Shown here in pieces: positions 10,011 through 18,266 of a stretch of 64,000 nt of DNA. The notes beneath the pieces are model-generated. The model ran no database searches. It saw nothing but the letters and a program-made list of their open reading frames with translations, and had not been told where the DNA came from. The stretch's first letter is position 1, and every line of letters starts with the position of its first letter. The translations under genes and the position numbers were made by a program. Source of the stretch: Acidobacteriaceae bacterium KBS 89 (lineage in GTDB: Bacteria > Acidobacteriota > Terriglobia > Terriglobales > Acidobacteriaceae); assembly GCA_000381605.1 (NCBI GenBank), contig KB906756.1, positions 310,001-374,000 of the forward strand, in the 5' to 3' direction.

Positions 10011-10819
10011 CTACGAACCACGGGCAAAGCTTCGCCAATAACCTTGGAAGACCTTTGCCTAGCCCACTCGGCGATAGGCCGCCAAAAAAATTCGGTCGGC
10101 GCGGAGTAGGGCGCATCGTGCGCCAAGCCGTTGACTAAAATCAACTCTCCACGCGTCCCACACGCCTCGACGACTCGCTCCGCCATAGACAACGGAAACA
10201 GGCCAACTCCATCACTGTGTACCACCAATACAGGCATCTCCAGTTGGCGTACACCATGGACCGTGTCCCACACGTTGGGTGTCACTTGTGTCAGCAATCG
10301 CGAAAACCCCATGGCAACGCCCGCCTCGCGCAACGATGAAAACCCTTCGCACAAGACCAGGCCGCGCACACCGATCCGCGAAGCCACCGCACAAGCAACT
10401 CCACTCCCAAGAGAAAACCCGAGTAGAACAATGGATGAGTGACCCCGGCTGACAAGCTCGTTGTAGGCCGCAATCGCATCTTCTTCGCAGTGTGCCGTGC
10501 TTACCGTACCCGAACTCGCACCATAGCCGGTGTAGTTGAATACCAGCGAGGAAAGACCCATGCCATGCAATAAGGCCTGCGCTTTGCCCCAGTATTCGAC
10601 CAGTTCGCCGATCCCGTGGCAGATCAGAATCGCAGAGGTATCGTCACCCGCTGAGAGATAGACGGCAGACAAGCTTCTCCTGCCGCTTGAAATCACCAGC
10701 CGCTCCGCCTCGACCGGGAGATCGCCCAGCAACTGTTGCATTCTGCCGCTTAGCCGGTCTGCGCGAAGCATCAGACGACTGACGACAGTTAACAGAAAGG
10801 TAAGAAATGCTTCCCTCAT
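10007..10819 (-). CDS. Alpha/beta hydrolase (serine hydrolase)
   Basis: This 270-residue protein has the alpha/beta hydrolase fold. The nucleophile elbow is GFSLGSG, the oxyanion strand reads AILICHGIGE, and a possible catalytic His lies in VNGLAHDAPY near the C-terminus. The N-terminus has a hydrophobic run (AFLTFLLTVVSRLML) that could be an uncleaved anchor. It overlaps the upstream YdeI/OmdA-like gene by 4 bp on the same strand, indicating translational coupling. The family resembles serine aminopeptidase/S33-type lipases. The substrate is unknown. Confidence 0.75.
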   Translation of the reverse strand: MREAFLTFLLTVVSRLMLRADRLSGRMQQLLGDLPVEAERLVISSGRRSLSAVYLSAGDDTSAILICHGIGELVEYWGKAQALLHGMGLSSLVFNYTGYGASSGTVSTAHCEEDAIAAYNELVSRGHSSIVLLGFSLGSGVACAVASRIGVRGLVLCEGFSSLREAGVAMGFSRLLTQVTPNVWDTVHGVRQLEMPVLVVHSDGVGLFPLSMAERVVEACGTRGELILVNGLAHDAPYSAPTEFFWRPIAEWARQRSSKVIGEALPVVRS

Positions 10820-11484
10820 TTACTGGCCACTTTCAAACAATCCTCCACCAACTTCCGCACACGCTTCTCCCGAGCTTCGGGACTCCGGTAGTAAAAGACC
10901 CCAAGCAGATGCGATCGCCGTTGAGCCTTCGTCATCGCCTCCCAACCCGTTCGTGCCGCAGGCGTCCTGCGGAACGCCACGTCAATCACCGGCGGCAGCT
11001 CCTTCTCTCCCTCCATCGTCAACATCAGCCGTTCGGCGAGCTGGTCCACACGCCGCTGCCGGGCCTCTCCACTCTTGACGCCATCAATCCATTTGGCGAT
11101 CTCCCACCGGGTCGGTTCGCTCAGCTCCTCGAACCACTTTGCTAGCCTCTTCTGCGTCTTCAGCAGCTTTGCCAACTCAGGAGGCACGTGCGGAGTTCGC
11201 TCTTCAAGATCAGGCGCAATCGTAAAATCCACCATCGCCCCCACCCCAGCCCCGCCGGCCTTCTGCATCTTCTTGTTAACGAGCACGAAGTGACCACCCC
11301 GCTTCGCGTCGGGAAACAACGATGTCCGAAAGACCTGGTCACCCACCTCCACCTTCACCCGCAGCCTGACCATCTTCTTCCAGGCCCTGTCGACATCGAA
11401 TGGAAGCCGAGCCACCACCCACCCAAGCCCTCCCTCCAAAGGCTCAAGCATCGCCCGAAACCGTTTCGCTCCATTTTGTGCCAT
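10816..11484 (-). CDS. DUF1905 / YdeI-OmdA-like protein
   Basis: This 222-residue protein has two parts. The N-terminal half (about 5-95) resembles DUF1905, with the typical FRAMLEPL and FDVDRAWKKMVRLRV patterns and HFVLVNKKMQKAGG. The C-terminal half matches the YdeI/OmpD-associated family, with VPPELAKLL and ISKWI-like helices followed by RRVDQLAERL. The biochemical role of these families is unclear; some members protect against cationic peptides. It is the first gene of a coupled pair with the hydrolase. Its start codon lies within a few bases of the preferred divergent lpxB start. Confidence 0.75.
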   Translation of the reverse strand: MAQNGAKRFRAMLEPLEGGLGWVVARLPFDVDRAWKKMVRLRVKVEVGDQVFRTSLFPDAKRGGHFVLVNKKMQKAGGAGVGAMVDFTIAPDLEERTPHVPPELAKLLKTQKRLAKWFEELSEPTRWEIAKWIDGVKSGEARQRRVDQLAERLMLTMEGEKELPPVIDVAFRRTPAARTGWEAMTKAQRRSHLLGVFYYRSPEAREKRVRKLVEDCLKVASK

Positions 11485-12785
11485 ACAATTCCTTCCAGAA
11501 AATCTACACTGGTTCCATCGTCAGCCCACCCAATCCGCGAATCTTTCTGTCTGCCGGGGAGGCCAGCGGGGACCACTACGGCGCCCAGCTCATCGCCGAA
11601 CTGCGTAACCGCCACCCCCACGTCGCCTGTTTCGGCCTCGGCGGCAAGGAGATGGAGGCCGCCGGCCTCAACCGCATCGTACGCGCCGAAGACGTCGCCC
11701 ATATGGGCATCACCGAGGTCATCCGGCACATGCCGCGCATCTACGGCGAGTACCGCCGCCTCGTCGCCTCCATCAAAAGGCACCTCCCCGACGCCGCTAT
11801 CCTCATCGACTTCCCCGACGTCAACTTCCGCCTTGCCCGCGAGCTGAAGAAACTTGGCGTCCCGGTGGTCTACTTCGTCAGCCCACAGCTCTGGGCGTGG
11901 AAGCGCCAACGCCTCCGCTGGGTCCAGAAGCGGGTCAGCCGCATGATGGTCATCTTCCCCTTTGAGGAGCGCTTCTACCGCGCTCGTGGGGTCGACGCAA
12001 AGTTCGTCGGCCACCCACTGGCGGAGTTGCCGAAGCCCACCATCTCACGCGAAGAGTACGCTGCCGCTCACAGCCTCGACCCCGCAAAAGTTTGGATCGC
12101 GCTGCTCCCGGGGAGCCGCTGGAAGGAGATCACCGCGAACCTCGAGGCGATGGTGGAGATGACCTACCGCTTCCCTGATGGATGCAACTACATCCTCCCC
12201 GTGGCCTCGACGATCGACCGCGAAAAACTTGCAAGAGAGATTACCGGCCACGACGACTGGCTGCCGATAGGTACCGACGCCGCCCTGAAGGAACTCAACA
12301 TCCACCTCGTCCCGGACGCCCGAGAAGCCCTGCAACACGCCCGCGCCAGCGTCGTCGCCAGTGGGACCGCCACGGTCCAGGCAGCCGTCATCGGAAACCC
12401 CTTCGTCGTCGTCTACCGCGTCTCCACGGTCACCTTTCGGCTGGCAAAACGCCTCGTCCACTACCCTCCGGAGATCTGGGACCCCACCCAGACCGATGCC
12501 GATGGCAACCTGCCCATCGCCATGGTGAACCTGATCGCCGGACGCCGCATCGTCCCGGAGCTGCTGCAGGAGCGTTTCACCGCGGAAAACGTCGCCGCCG
12601 CCCTGCGCCCCCTCCTGTCCGACAGCCCCGAGCGTGCACAGATGATCTCCGATCTGGCCGAGGTGCGCCGTCGTCTCCAGCCACCCCCTGGAACAGGCTC
12701 CATTCAGCAGGTTTGCAACGCAGTTGATGCGCTTATGGTAGAAAACCATCTGGTGGGTGGCCCAAAATCCACTGCAAGCGTCTAA
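11478..12785 (+). CDS. lpxB: Lipid-A-disaccharide synthase LpxB
   Basis: LpxB condenses UDP-2,3-diacylglucosamine with lipid X to form the lipid A disaccharide at the inner membrane. The protein contains IFLSAGEASGDHYGAQL at the N-terminus, SPQLWAWKRQR in the middle and a GT19 nucleotide-binding region with LLPGSRWKEI and VASGTATVQAAV. The start is uncertain. A GTG at 11478 gives 435 residues with a modest leader, while an ATG at 11400 would add 26 residues and overlap the divergent gene. Other lpx genes are not nearby. The gene shows the organism makes lipid A. The M1-like gene starts 45 bp downstream. Confidence 0.92.
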   Translation: MPYNSFQKIYTGSIVSPPNPRIFLSAGEASGDHYGAQLIAELRNRHPHVACFGLGGKEMEAAGLNRIVRAEDVAHMGITEVIRHMPRIYGEYRRLVASIKRHLPDAAILIDFPDVNFRLARELKKLGVPVVYFVSPQLWAWKRQRLRWVQKRVSRMMVIFPFEERFYRARGVDAKFVGHPLAELPKPTISREEYAAAHSLDPAKVWIALLPGSRWKEITANLEAMVEMTYRFPDGCNYILPVASTIDREKLAREITGHDDWLPIGTDAALKELNIHLVPDAREALQHARASVVASGTATVQAAVIGNPFVVVYRVSTVTFRLAKRLVHYPPEIWDPTQTDADGNLPIAMVNLIAGRRIVPELLQERFTAENVAAALRPLLSDSPERAQMISDLAEVRRRLQPPPGTGSIQQVCNAVDALMVENHLVGGPKSTASV

Positions 12786-12829
12786 TAGGCGTATAGCTGT
12801 ACCATGATGTTTTGAGGAACTTTAGCTGC

Positions 12830-14812
12830 ATGTCTGCTCTCCTCCGATTTTTCCGAATCCCGGCCGCGACACTGCTTCCGTTGTGCCTCCTCACGGTAAC
12901 CGCGTTGGCCGCGCCGATCAGAGTCCAGATGCAGATCACGGGCTACGTGATCAATGCCGACCTCGACCCCGCTGTCAACCGCCTGACCGCAACCGCCGAC
13001 GTGACCTTCACTGCGCTCGACGAGCTGAGCAATCCCACGTTTGAGCTGAATAACGGCCTCCAGGTAACCAAAGCGACCGACGCTCAGGGCAAGCCGCTCC
13101 AGTACGAGCGCCTGACCAACAACAACATCGTGCGATTCACCCCGGCTGTGCCTGTGGCCAAAGGCACTACAACCACCTACCACTTCGAGTACTCCGGCAC
13201 CCTCAAAGGGGCCGATACCAGCCCGGTTGAAGGCATCAAGCTTGCCTCAGTCGAAGATCCCATCAGCATTCTGCTCTACCCCGGCCGCTGGTTCCCTATG
13301 ACCGGGCTTTTCACCAACCGCTTCACCGCCGAGATGCGCATTCGGGTCCCCAGCGATGAACGGGTCGTCGGCAGCGGCAGCGGCGTCGCCGCACAAAAGA
13401 GCCTGCCCGGCAACCGAACCGAGTACACCTTCAAGTGGGCCAAGCCGGGCTTTCCCGGCACCATCATCGCTGGGAAATTTCTCGAACCGATCTCCGTCGC
13501 CAACGTGCGCGTCTACGTCACCGAGAAGCACAAGGAGGTGGCCCAGGATTTCGCGAGCACTGCCGAGCGGCAGTATCTCTACATGTCCGGCACCTTCGGC
13601 CAGCCTGAATCGACCCGGCTGAATCTCGTCGAACTACCCGACGACGCTGTCTCCGCCGCCTGGGCCCCCGAGATTGCCGCCATCAGCGGTGGACGAGTCG
13701 CCGGCAAGACCTTCCAGCGCCTGCTCTCCAACACCATCGCCCACCAGTGGTGGGGCAGCCAGGTCTCGCCCGCCACACTGAACGATGCATGGATCACCAA
13801 CGGCATGTCGCGTTATGCCGAGCTGCTGTACATCGAAGACTCGGCTGGCAAGAACGCATTTCAGTCCGCCATCACCGACATCTCTGCGGGAGCGCTCGCC
13901 TACGACACTGAGCCGTTGACCACCATCGGCCGTCTCGACCCCTTCTCCCCACAGTTCCAGTCCATGACGCTCGAAAAGGGAGCCATGGTCTTCCACATGC
14001 TCCGCTGGGAGATGGGGAATGAGATCTTCACCAAATTTCTGCGCACACTTCTAACGGAATATGCGGACAAGTCGATCCGCACCTCGAATGTGGAGACGGT
14101 CGCGCAGGCGCAGTCCAGCCTCGAACTGCAGCCCTTCTTCGCGCAGTGGCTCGACGGCACCGGCGCACCGGCCTTCACCAACAAGTACTCCGTCTTCCGT
14201 CTTGGCGACAACAAGGGCTTTCGCACCATCGGTTCGATCGATCAAGACCTCGACCTCTTCCGCATGCCAATTGAACTCCGGATCGAGACCGACGGCAAAA
14301 CGGAGATCCGCCGCGTCGACGTCTCCGGCAACGACTCCCACTTCTCAGTCGAGACTTTTGGCCGTCCGCGCCGCATCAGCATCGATCCTGACAACTGGGT
14401 ACTGAAGAGCACGCCGGACCTCGCCGTTCGCGTCGCCGTCCTACGAGGCCAGCAGCAGGTTGCCCAGGGAGACCTGACGGCAGCATTGATCGAGTACCAG
14501 AAGGCGCTCGACGCCAACAAGAACAGCTCGCTCGCCGCCTATCGCATAGGCGAGGTCTTCTTCATGCAACGTAACTACCAGGCCGCCGCAAACTCGTTCC
14601 GCGACGCTCTGCGCGGCGATGGCGATCCCAAGTGGGTCGAGGTCTGGAGCCATATCGAACTAGGTAGAATCTTCGATGTCACCGGCCAGCGCGACCGCGC
14701 CGTCAACGAGTACCGTCTCGCGGTGCAGACTAATGACAACACGCAGGGAGCCGTCAACGAGGCTCGCGCGTTAATGCAGAAGCCCTACCAGCGCGAACGC
14801 ACCGACAACTAG
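12830..14812 (+). CDS. Exported M1-peptidase-like protein with C-terminal TPRs, catalytically degenerate
   Basis: This is an exported protein of about 660 residues. A signal peptide (1-28, ending LAA) is followed by an M1-aminopeptidase-like N-terminal beta domain and catalytic-domain remnant, then two to three TPR helices (about 530-645). I chose the ATG at 12830, which has GAGGAA upstream, over a TTG at 12812. The zinc site is lost: where M1 enzymes have HExxHxW, this has NTIAHQW (N301, T302, H305), and the third ligand Glu of NEG is Asn324 in TNG, at the exact HExxH-18-E spacing. It is therefore unlikely to be a metallopeptidase and may bind peptides or act as a scaffold. Confidence 0.82.
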   Translation: MSALLRFFRIPAATLLPLCLLTVTALAAPIRVQMQITGYVINADLDPAVNRLTATADVTFTALDELSNPTFELNNGLQVTKATDAQGKPLQYERLTNNNIVRFTPAVPVAKGTTTTYHFEYSGTLKGADTSPVEGIKLASVEDPISILLYPGRWFPMTGLFTNRFTAEMRIRVPSDERVVGSGSGVAAQKSLPGNRTEYTFKWAKPGFPGTIIAGKFLEPISVANVRVYVTEKHKEVAQDFASTAERQYLYMSGTFGQPESTRLNLVELPDDAVSAAWAPEIAAISGGRVAGKTFQRLLSNTIAHQWWGSQVSPATLNDAWITNGMSRYAELLYIEDSAGKNAFQSAITDISAGALAYDTEPLTTIGRLDPFSPQFQSMTLEKGAMVFHMLRWEMGNEIFTKFLRTLLTEYADKSIRTSNVETVAQAQSSLELQPFFAQWLDGTGAPAFTNKYSVFRLGDNKGFRTIGSIDQDLDLFRMPIELRIETDGKTEIRRVDVSGNDSHFSVETFGRPRRISIDPDNWVLKSTPDLAVRVAVLRGQQQVAQGDLTAALIEYQKALDANKNSSLAAYRIGEVFFMQRNYQAAANSFRDALRGDGDPKWVEVWSHIELGRIFDVTGQRDRAVNEYRLAVQTNDNTQGAVNEARALMQKPYQRERTDN

Positions 14813-14825
14813 GAATTAATCGAAA

Positions 14826-16067
14826 CTACTCGTAGCGCAGCGCCTCAATCGGATCGAGGCTAGCCGCCTTCATCGCTGGAATCATTCCGCTCACCGTCCC
14901 CACAATCACCAGAATCACCGTCGCAACAAGGACACTGTTCGGTGAAATGATCAGGTGAATATCTCCGGCATCTGCGTTCGTGGCCAAGGCACTGTAAAAC
15001 GTAATCTTGCCGACGATCCTCGCAACCGCGTATGCCAGTGCGATGCCCCCGGCTCCGCCCACACCCGAGATCACAAGCGCTTCCGCCAGAAACTGCAGCA
15101 GGATATGCCGTTTTCTGGCGCCCAGAGCCTTCTCCACGCCGATCTCACGTGTCCTCTGCTGCACGCTCACCAACATAATGTTCATCAGGCCGATGCCCGC
15201 AATGCCCAGGGTCAGCGCGCCGATAAACAGCAACAGCACCTGCAGCCCCAGTGAGATGATGCGGAACTGCGTAAGCTGCTCCATGATGTTCGCAACGAAG
15301 ACAGCGCGCCTATCCGACGGACGATAGTTGTGTGCCGCGGCGAGCGTCTTGCGCAACGCCTTCTCCACCACCTTCGGGTCGCCCTTGTAGTCCATCCAGA
15401 TGCCGTCGAGGTATTTTATGTCCTTTAGGTCGCCCATCGTGGTGAAGGGCACGTTCACGACCCGGTTGATATCACTGTTATCCCCCTCCTGCATCTTAGG
15501 GGCCAGTATCCCGACGATCTCGAAGCTCACGCCGTTCAACCGGATCGTCTGTCCGATGGCATACAAGCCGGAGAAAAGTTTGGTCTTCGCCTCGGATCCA
15601 ATGATCACAACATGCGCCCGCTGCTGCACGTCGGCCTGCGTGAGCAGGCGGCCTTCGGCGAGCTCCATCCTCTGGATGGACTGCAGCTCAGGCGTGATTC
15701 CCGTGACATCCCAGCTGAAACTGTGGAGTTCGTTCTGCACAGGCACCGTCTTGTCCACTGTGGGTGCCACGCGAAGAACACCGGGAACTGTCTCCTGAAT
15801 TCGTTCGACGTCCTCCTGGGTCAGCCGCACCTTGACGCCCGCCTTCTCGCCGCCGGCCTGCTCACTGGTGCGCCCCGGAAACACGCCGATCATGTTCGTT
15901 CCGAACTGCGCGAAGATATTCTCGAACGCCTGGCCGAACCCCGCACCATAGGCAAGCAGCAACACCACCGTGGCGATTCCCCACGCCATCCCAATCACCG
16001 TGATCAATGTGCGCCGGCGATTATGTTTCATCGCCTCAACTGCCTGTCCGAAGATGTCGCTCAGCAT
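14826..16067 (-). CDS. MacB-type ABC transporter permease (second of pair)
   Basis: This 413-residue permease has a membrane helix near residues 25-45, a large periplasmic MacB_PCD domain (about 50-250) and a C-terminal FtsX domain of three helices (about 285-400). The motif VQQRTREIGVEKALGARKRHIL and the ending ASLDPIEALRYE are typical. I chose the ATG at 16067, preceded by AAGGAG. It follows the other permease by 5 bp. MacB-type systems move peptides, lipids or antibiotics across the envelope using mechanical coupling. No ATPase domain is fused and none lies in the neighbourhood. Confidence 0.88.
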   Translation of the reverse strand: MLSDIFGQAVEAMKHNRRRTLITVIGMAWGIATVVLLLAYGAGFGQAFENIFAQFGTNMIGVFPGRTSEQAGGEKAGVKVRLTQEDVERIQETVPGVLRVAPTVDKTVPVQNELHSFSWDVTGITPELQSIQRMELAEGRLLTQADVQQRAHVVIIGSEAKTKLFSGLYAIGQTIRLNGVSFEIVGILAPKMQEGDNSDINRVVNVPFTTMGDLKDIKYLDGIWMDYKGDPKVVEKALRKTLAAAHNYRPSDRRAVFVANIMEQLTQFRIISLGLQVLLLFIGALTLGIAGIGLMNIMLVSVQQRTREIGVEKALGARKRHILLQFLAEALVISGVGGAGGIALAYAVARIVGKITFYSALATNADAGDIHLIISPNSVLVATVILVIVGTVSGMIPAMKAASLDPIEALRYE

Positions 16068-16072
16068 GGGCG

Positions 16073-17338
16073 CTACTCCTTCCGAAGCGCTTCGACCGGT
16101 TGCAACATCGCAGCCTGCCGCGCCGGATAGAGTCCTGCCACAATTCCACACAGCATCAGCGACCCCATCGCCATACCCGCCGACCACGGCACCAGCCGCG
16201 GCGGGTCAAAGCCCATGTCGTTGTTCCCGACCATTGCGCCGAGCCCGCCCATCAAAGCCGCAGCCCCCACAATGCCGATCACACCGCTCAGCCCAGTCAA
16301 CGTCAACCCCTCAAGAAAGAACTGGAAGAGAATGCTCCGGTTCGTCGCGCCAAGCGCCTTTCTCAATCCAATCTCCTTCGTTCTCTCACTCACTGTCACC
16401 AGCATGATGTTGATGATCCCCACCGCGCCCAGTGCCAGCGTCACGATGCCTACGCCACCAAGAAATATATCCATCGCGGTAAAGATCAGCCCCACCGTCC
16501 GCTGGGACTTGATCGTGTCCCACTCCTCAAAAGCTTCCTTTGCGTTGGGATCGAATCCATGCCGCGTGGCGATGATGCGGTGCACCTCGGCCTTCGCCGT
16601 CTCGTTCAAATCCGGGCTTATCGGCTGATATTGAATCGACGTTATCGCGTCCTGCGGGACATTCTCTCCGGTGATCGGGAAGAACTCCTGCATGGTGTCG
16701 AGTGGAATATAAATCCTCTGATTGTCACCATCATTGTTTCCGCGCCCGATCTTCTTTGCCACCCCGATCACCTGAAACCGGTAACCATTCAGCGTGATAA
16801 ATGCTCCCAAAGAAGGATGGCCCGGAAACAAAAGCTTCTCCATCTTCTGTCCGAGCACCACCACCTGGGCGCGGCGTGCAATATCTTCCTGATTGAGAAA
16901 CCGTCCCTGCGCGATCGGCAGGTTCCGGATCTCCGGGTAGTTCAGCTCAACGCCCATCACCTGACCGCCGGCGCTCGAAAACTCGCTGACCTGCTTCAGA
17001 TCGCTCCGCTGCATCAGCGACGTCGTATTCCGCACATGCGGCGCTCCGGCTCGAATTGCATCCGCATCGCTCATCGTCAGCTTGTAGGGATGCATCCCGA
17101 CATGCTGCTCGGGCAACACCGGGATAGTGCCACCCCATATCATGATCACGTCCGTGCCAAGCTCTGCCAGACCCCTGCGCTGCCCGGAGCGGAATCCTTC
17201 GCCCAACCCAATCAGCAGAAGAAGAGAAGCCACACCCCACGCAATGCCGAACATTGTCAGGAACGAGCGGAGCTTGTTGGCTCCGATCGAGCGGAACACC
17301 TGCGCGAAGATATTAAACAGCGTTCGCATGATAGTCAT
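16073..17338 (-). CDS. MacB-type ABC transporter permease (first of pair)
   Basis: This protein of about 421 residues has the same build as its downstream neighbour: an N-terminal helix, MacB_PCD periplasmic domain and FtsX domain. It carries TVSERTKEIGLRKALGATNRSIL and the ending AAMLQPVEALRKE. The start at 17338 (MTIMRTLFNIF) has GGGAG 10 bp upstream; a TTG at 17380 gives a longer but less likely frame. The two permeases probably form one heterodimeric transporter with an ATPase encoded elsewhere. The substrate is unknown. Confidence 0.87.
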   Translation of the reverse strand: MTIMRTLFNIFAQVFRSIGANKLRSFLTMFGIAWGVASLLLLIGLGEGFRSGQRRGLAELGTDVIMIWGGTIPVLPEQHVGMHPYKLTMSDADAIRAGAPHVRNTTSLMQRSDLKQVSEFSSAGGQVMGVELNYPEIRNLPIAQGRFLNQEDIARRAQVVVLGQKMEKLLFPGHPSLGAFITLNGYRFQVIGVAKKIGRGNNDGDNQRIYIPLDTMQEFFPITGENVPQDAITSIQYQPISPDLNETAKAEVHRIIATRHGFDPNAKEAFEEWDTIKSQRTVGLIFTAMDIFLGGVGIVTLALGAVGIINIMLVTVSERTKEIGLRKALGATNRSILFQFFLEGLTLTGLSGVIGIVGAAALMGGLGAMVGNNDMGFDPPRLVPWSAGMAMGSLMLCGIVAGLYPARQAAMLQPVEALRKE

Positions 17339-17455
17339 TGGACGGAAACTCCCGTTTTTTGTTACGCAAACGGGTACCAAACAGTTCCCTGGTCCTGGTG
17401 TCCTTCCATCAATTTTCCTGCGTACCGCTACTCATCCCGAAAATCTACCGAAAGC

Positions 17456-18046
17456 CTACATCAGGGCGTTCTTCATCAACAATGGCACTTCTGGATCAGC
17501 CTCCGGCCGCGCCTCAACCCCAAGTGCCAGCAGGAATTTACCCACGGCCGTCAGCGTCGATTCGGCAGCCGCTGCTGGGTACAGCAACCGCACCACTGGC
17601 GCCACCTCAGCGCCGCCCCGAAGCAGACTTCCCCGCACCGCGACACAGCGCTCAGGCCGATACACACACGAGGCCAGGTCGGTGATGCTCAGCGTATAGC
17701 TTGGCGTGCAAAGAATGGTCTTAGGGGGCGCCATGCGGTCGATCATGCTGAAGATCTCAAGCTTCGACTCAAGCTCATCCGGCACAAAATCGACGGCAAC
17801 GTCGGCCTCGCGGACAGCGTCTTCCACCGTCATCGCCAGTTCGAGACGGCCCACCGTCCCACGCTGAGTCAGGTCCGCGTAGTCCGCCTCCGCCTTCCGC
17901 AGATTGGCCGGCATTACATCTTCCAGCACCACGTGAAAGCCAGCGCCGGCACACGCCAAAGCAAAGCTGCGGCCCGCCACCCCGGCCCCGATAATGGCGA
18001 CCGTACGAATCTTAAACGACGGCTGAACCCCAGCCGTCTCGCTCAC
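17456..18046 (-). CDS. 3-hydroxyacyl-CoA dehydrogenase, NAD-binding domain only
   Basis: This 196-residue protein is a Rossmann domain of the 3HCDH_N family. It has the dinucleotide motif VAIIGAGVAGRSFALACAGAGF, an acidic residue after strand 2 (LED), and DVAVDFVPDELESKLEIF. Full enzymes are about 280 residues or more, with a C-terminal helical substrate domain, which is absent here. It could be a stand-alone NAD-binding protein or a truncated gene. The GTG start overlaps the stop of a 61-codon upstream gene by 4 bp, so translation is coupled. The reaction should not be assumed. Confidence 0.75.
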   Translation of the reverse strand: MSETAGVQPSFKIRTVAIIGAGVAGRSFALACAGAGFHVVLEDVMPANLRKAEADYADLTQRGTVGRLELAMTVEDAVREADVAVDFVPDELESKLEIFSMIDRMAPPKTILCTPSYTLSITDLASCVYRPERCVAVRGSLLRGGAEVAPVVRLLYPAAAAESTLTAVGKFLLALGVEARPEADPEVPLLMKNALM

Positions 18047-18228
18047 TTTTTGCTCGCGACCGCCGTAATGACCGACTCGTAGCTCGGCTCGGCAGCCTTG
18101 ATATGGTCAGACACGCGCTGGCGTTCGTCGTCGGTTAACGATGGCAGTACGGCAAGGATGCGGCGCAGCGTAACCGAAATATCGTCAACGTAGTTCATGG
18201 TGCGGATGGCTTCGCCAGAGAGAGGCAT
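18043..18228 (-). CDS. Small protein of unknown function, coupled to the 3HCDH-like gene
   Basis: This 61-residue frame (MPLSGEAIRTMNYVDDISV...) ends in the 4-bp GTGA overlap with the dehydrogenase-like gene. That overlap is the main support for it being real. The product looks helical and charged, with LTDDERQRVSDHIKAAEPS in the middle and no membrane segment. A second ATG (MNYVDD) lies 10 codons in. I do not recognise the family. It may be a partner of the truncated dehydrogenase. Confidence 0.6.
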   Translation of the reverse strand: MPLSGEAIRTMNYVDDISVTLRRILAVLPSLTDDERQRVSDHIKAAEPSYESVITAVASKK

Positions 18229-18266
18229 TCGTGTTGCTCCTGAAGAATTAAAGATACCTCTCCAGT

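Noticed and set aside
16007..18082. 691-codon plus-strand open frame
   Set aside because: It is antisense to the two MacB-type permeases and the 3HCDH-like gene. It has no recognisable domain and comes from the high-GC codon bias of those genes.
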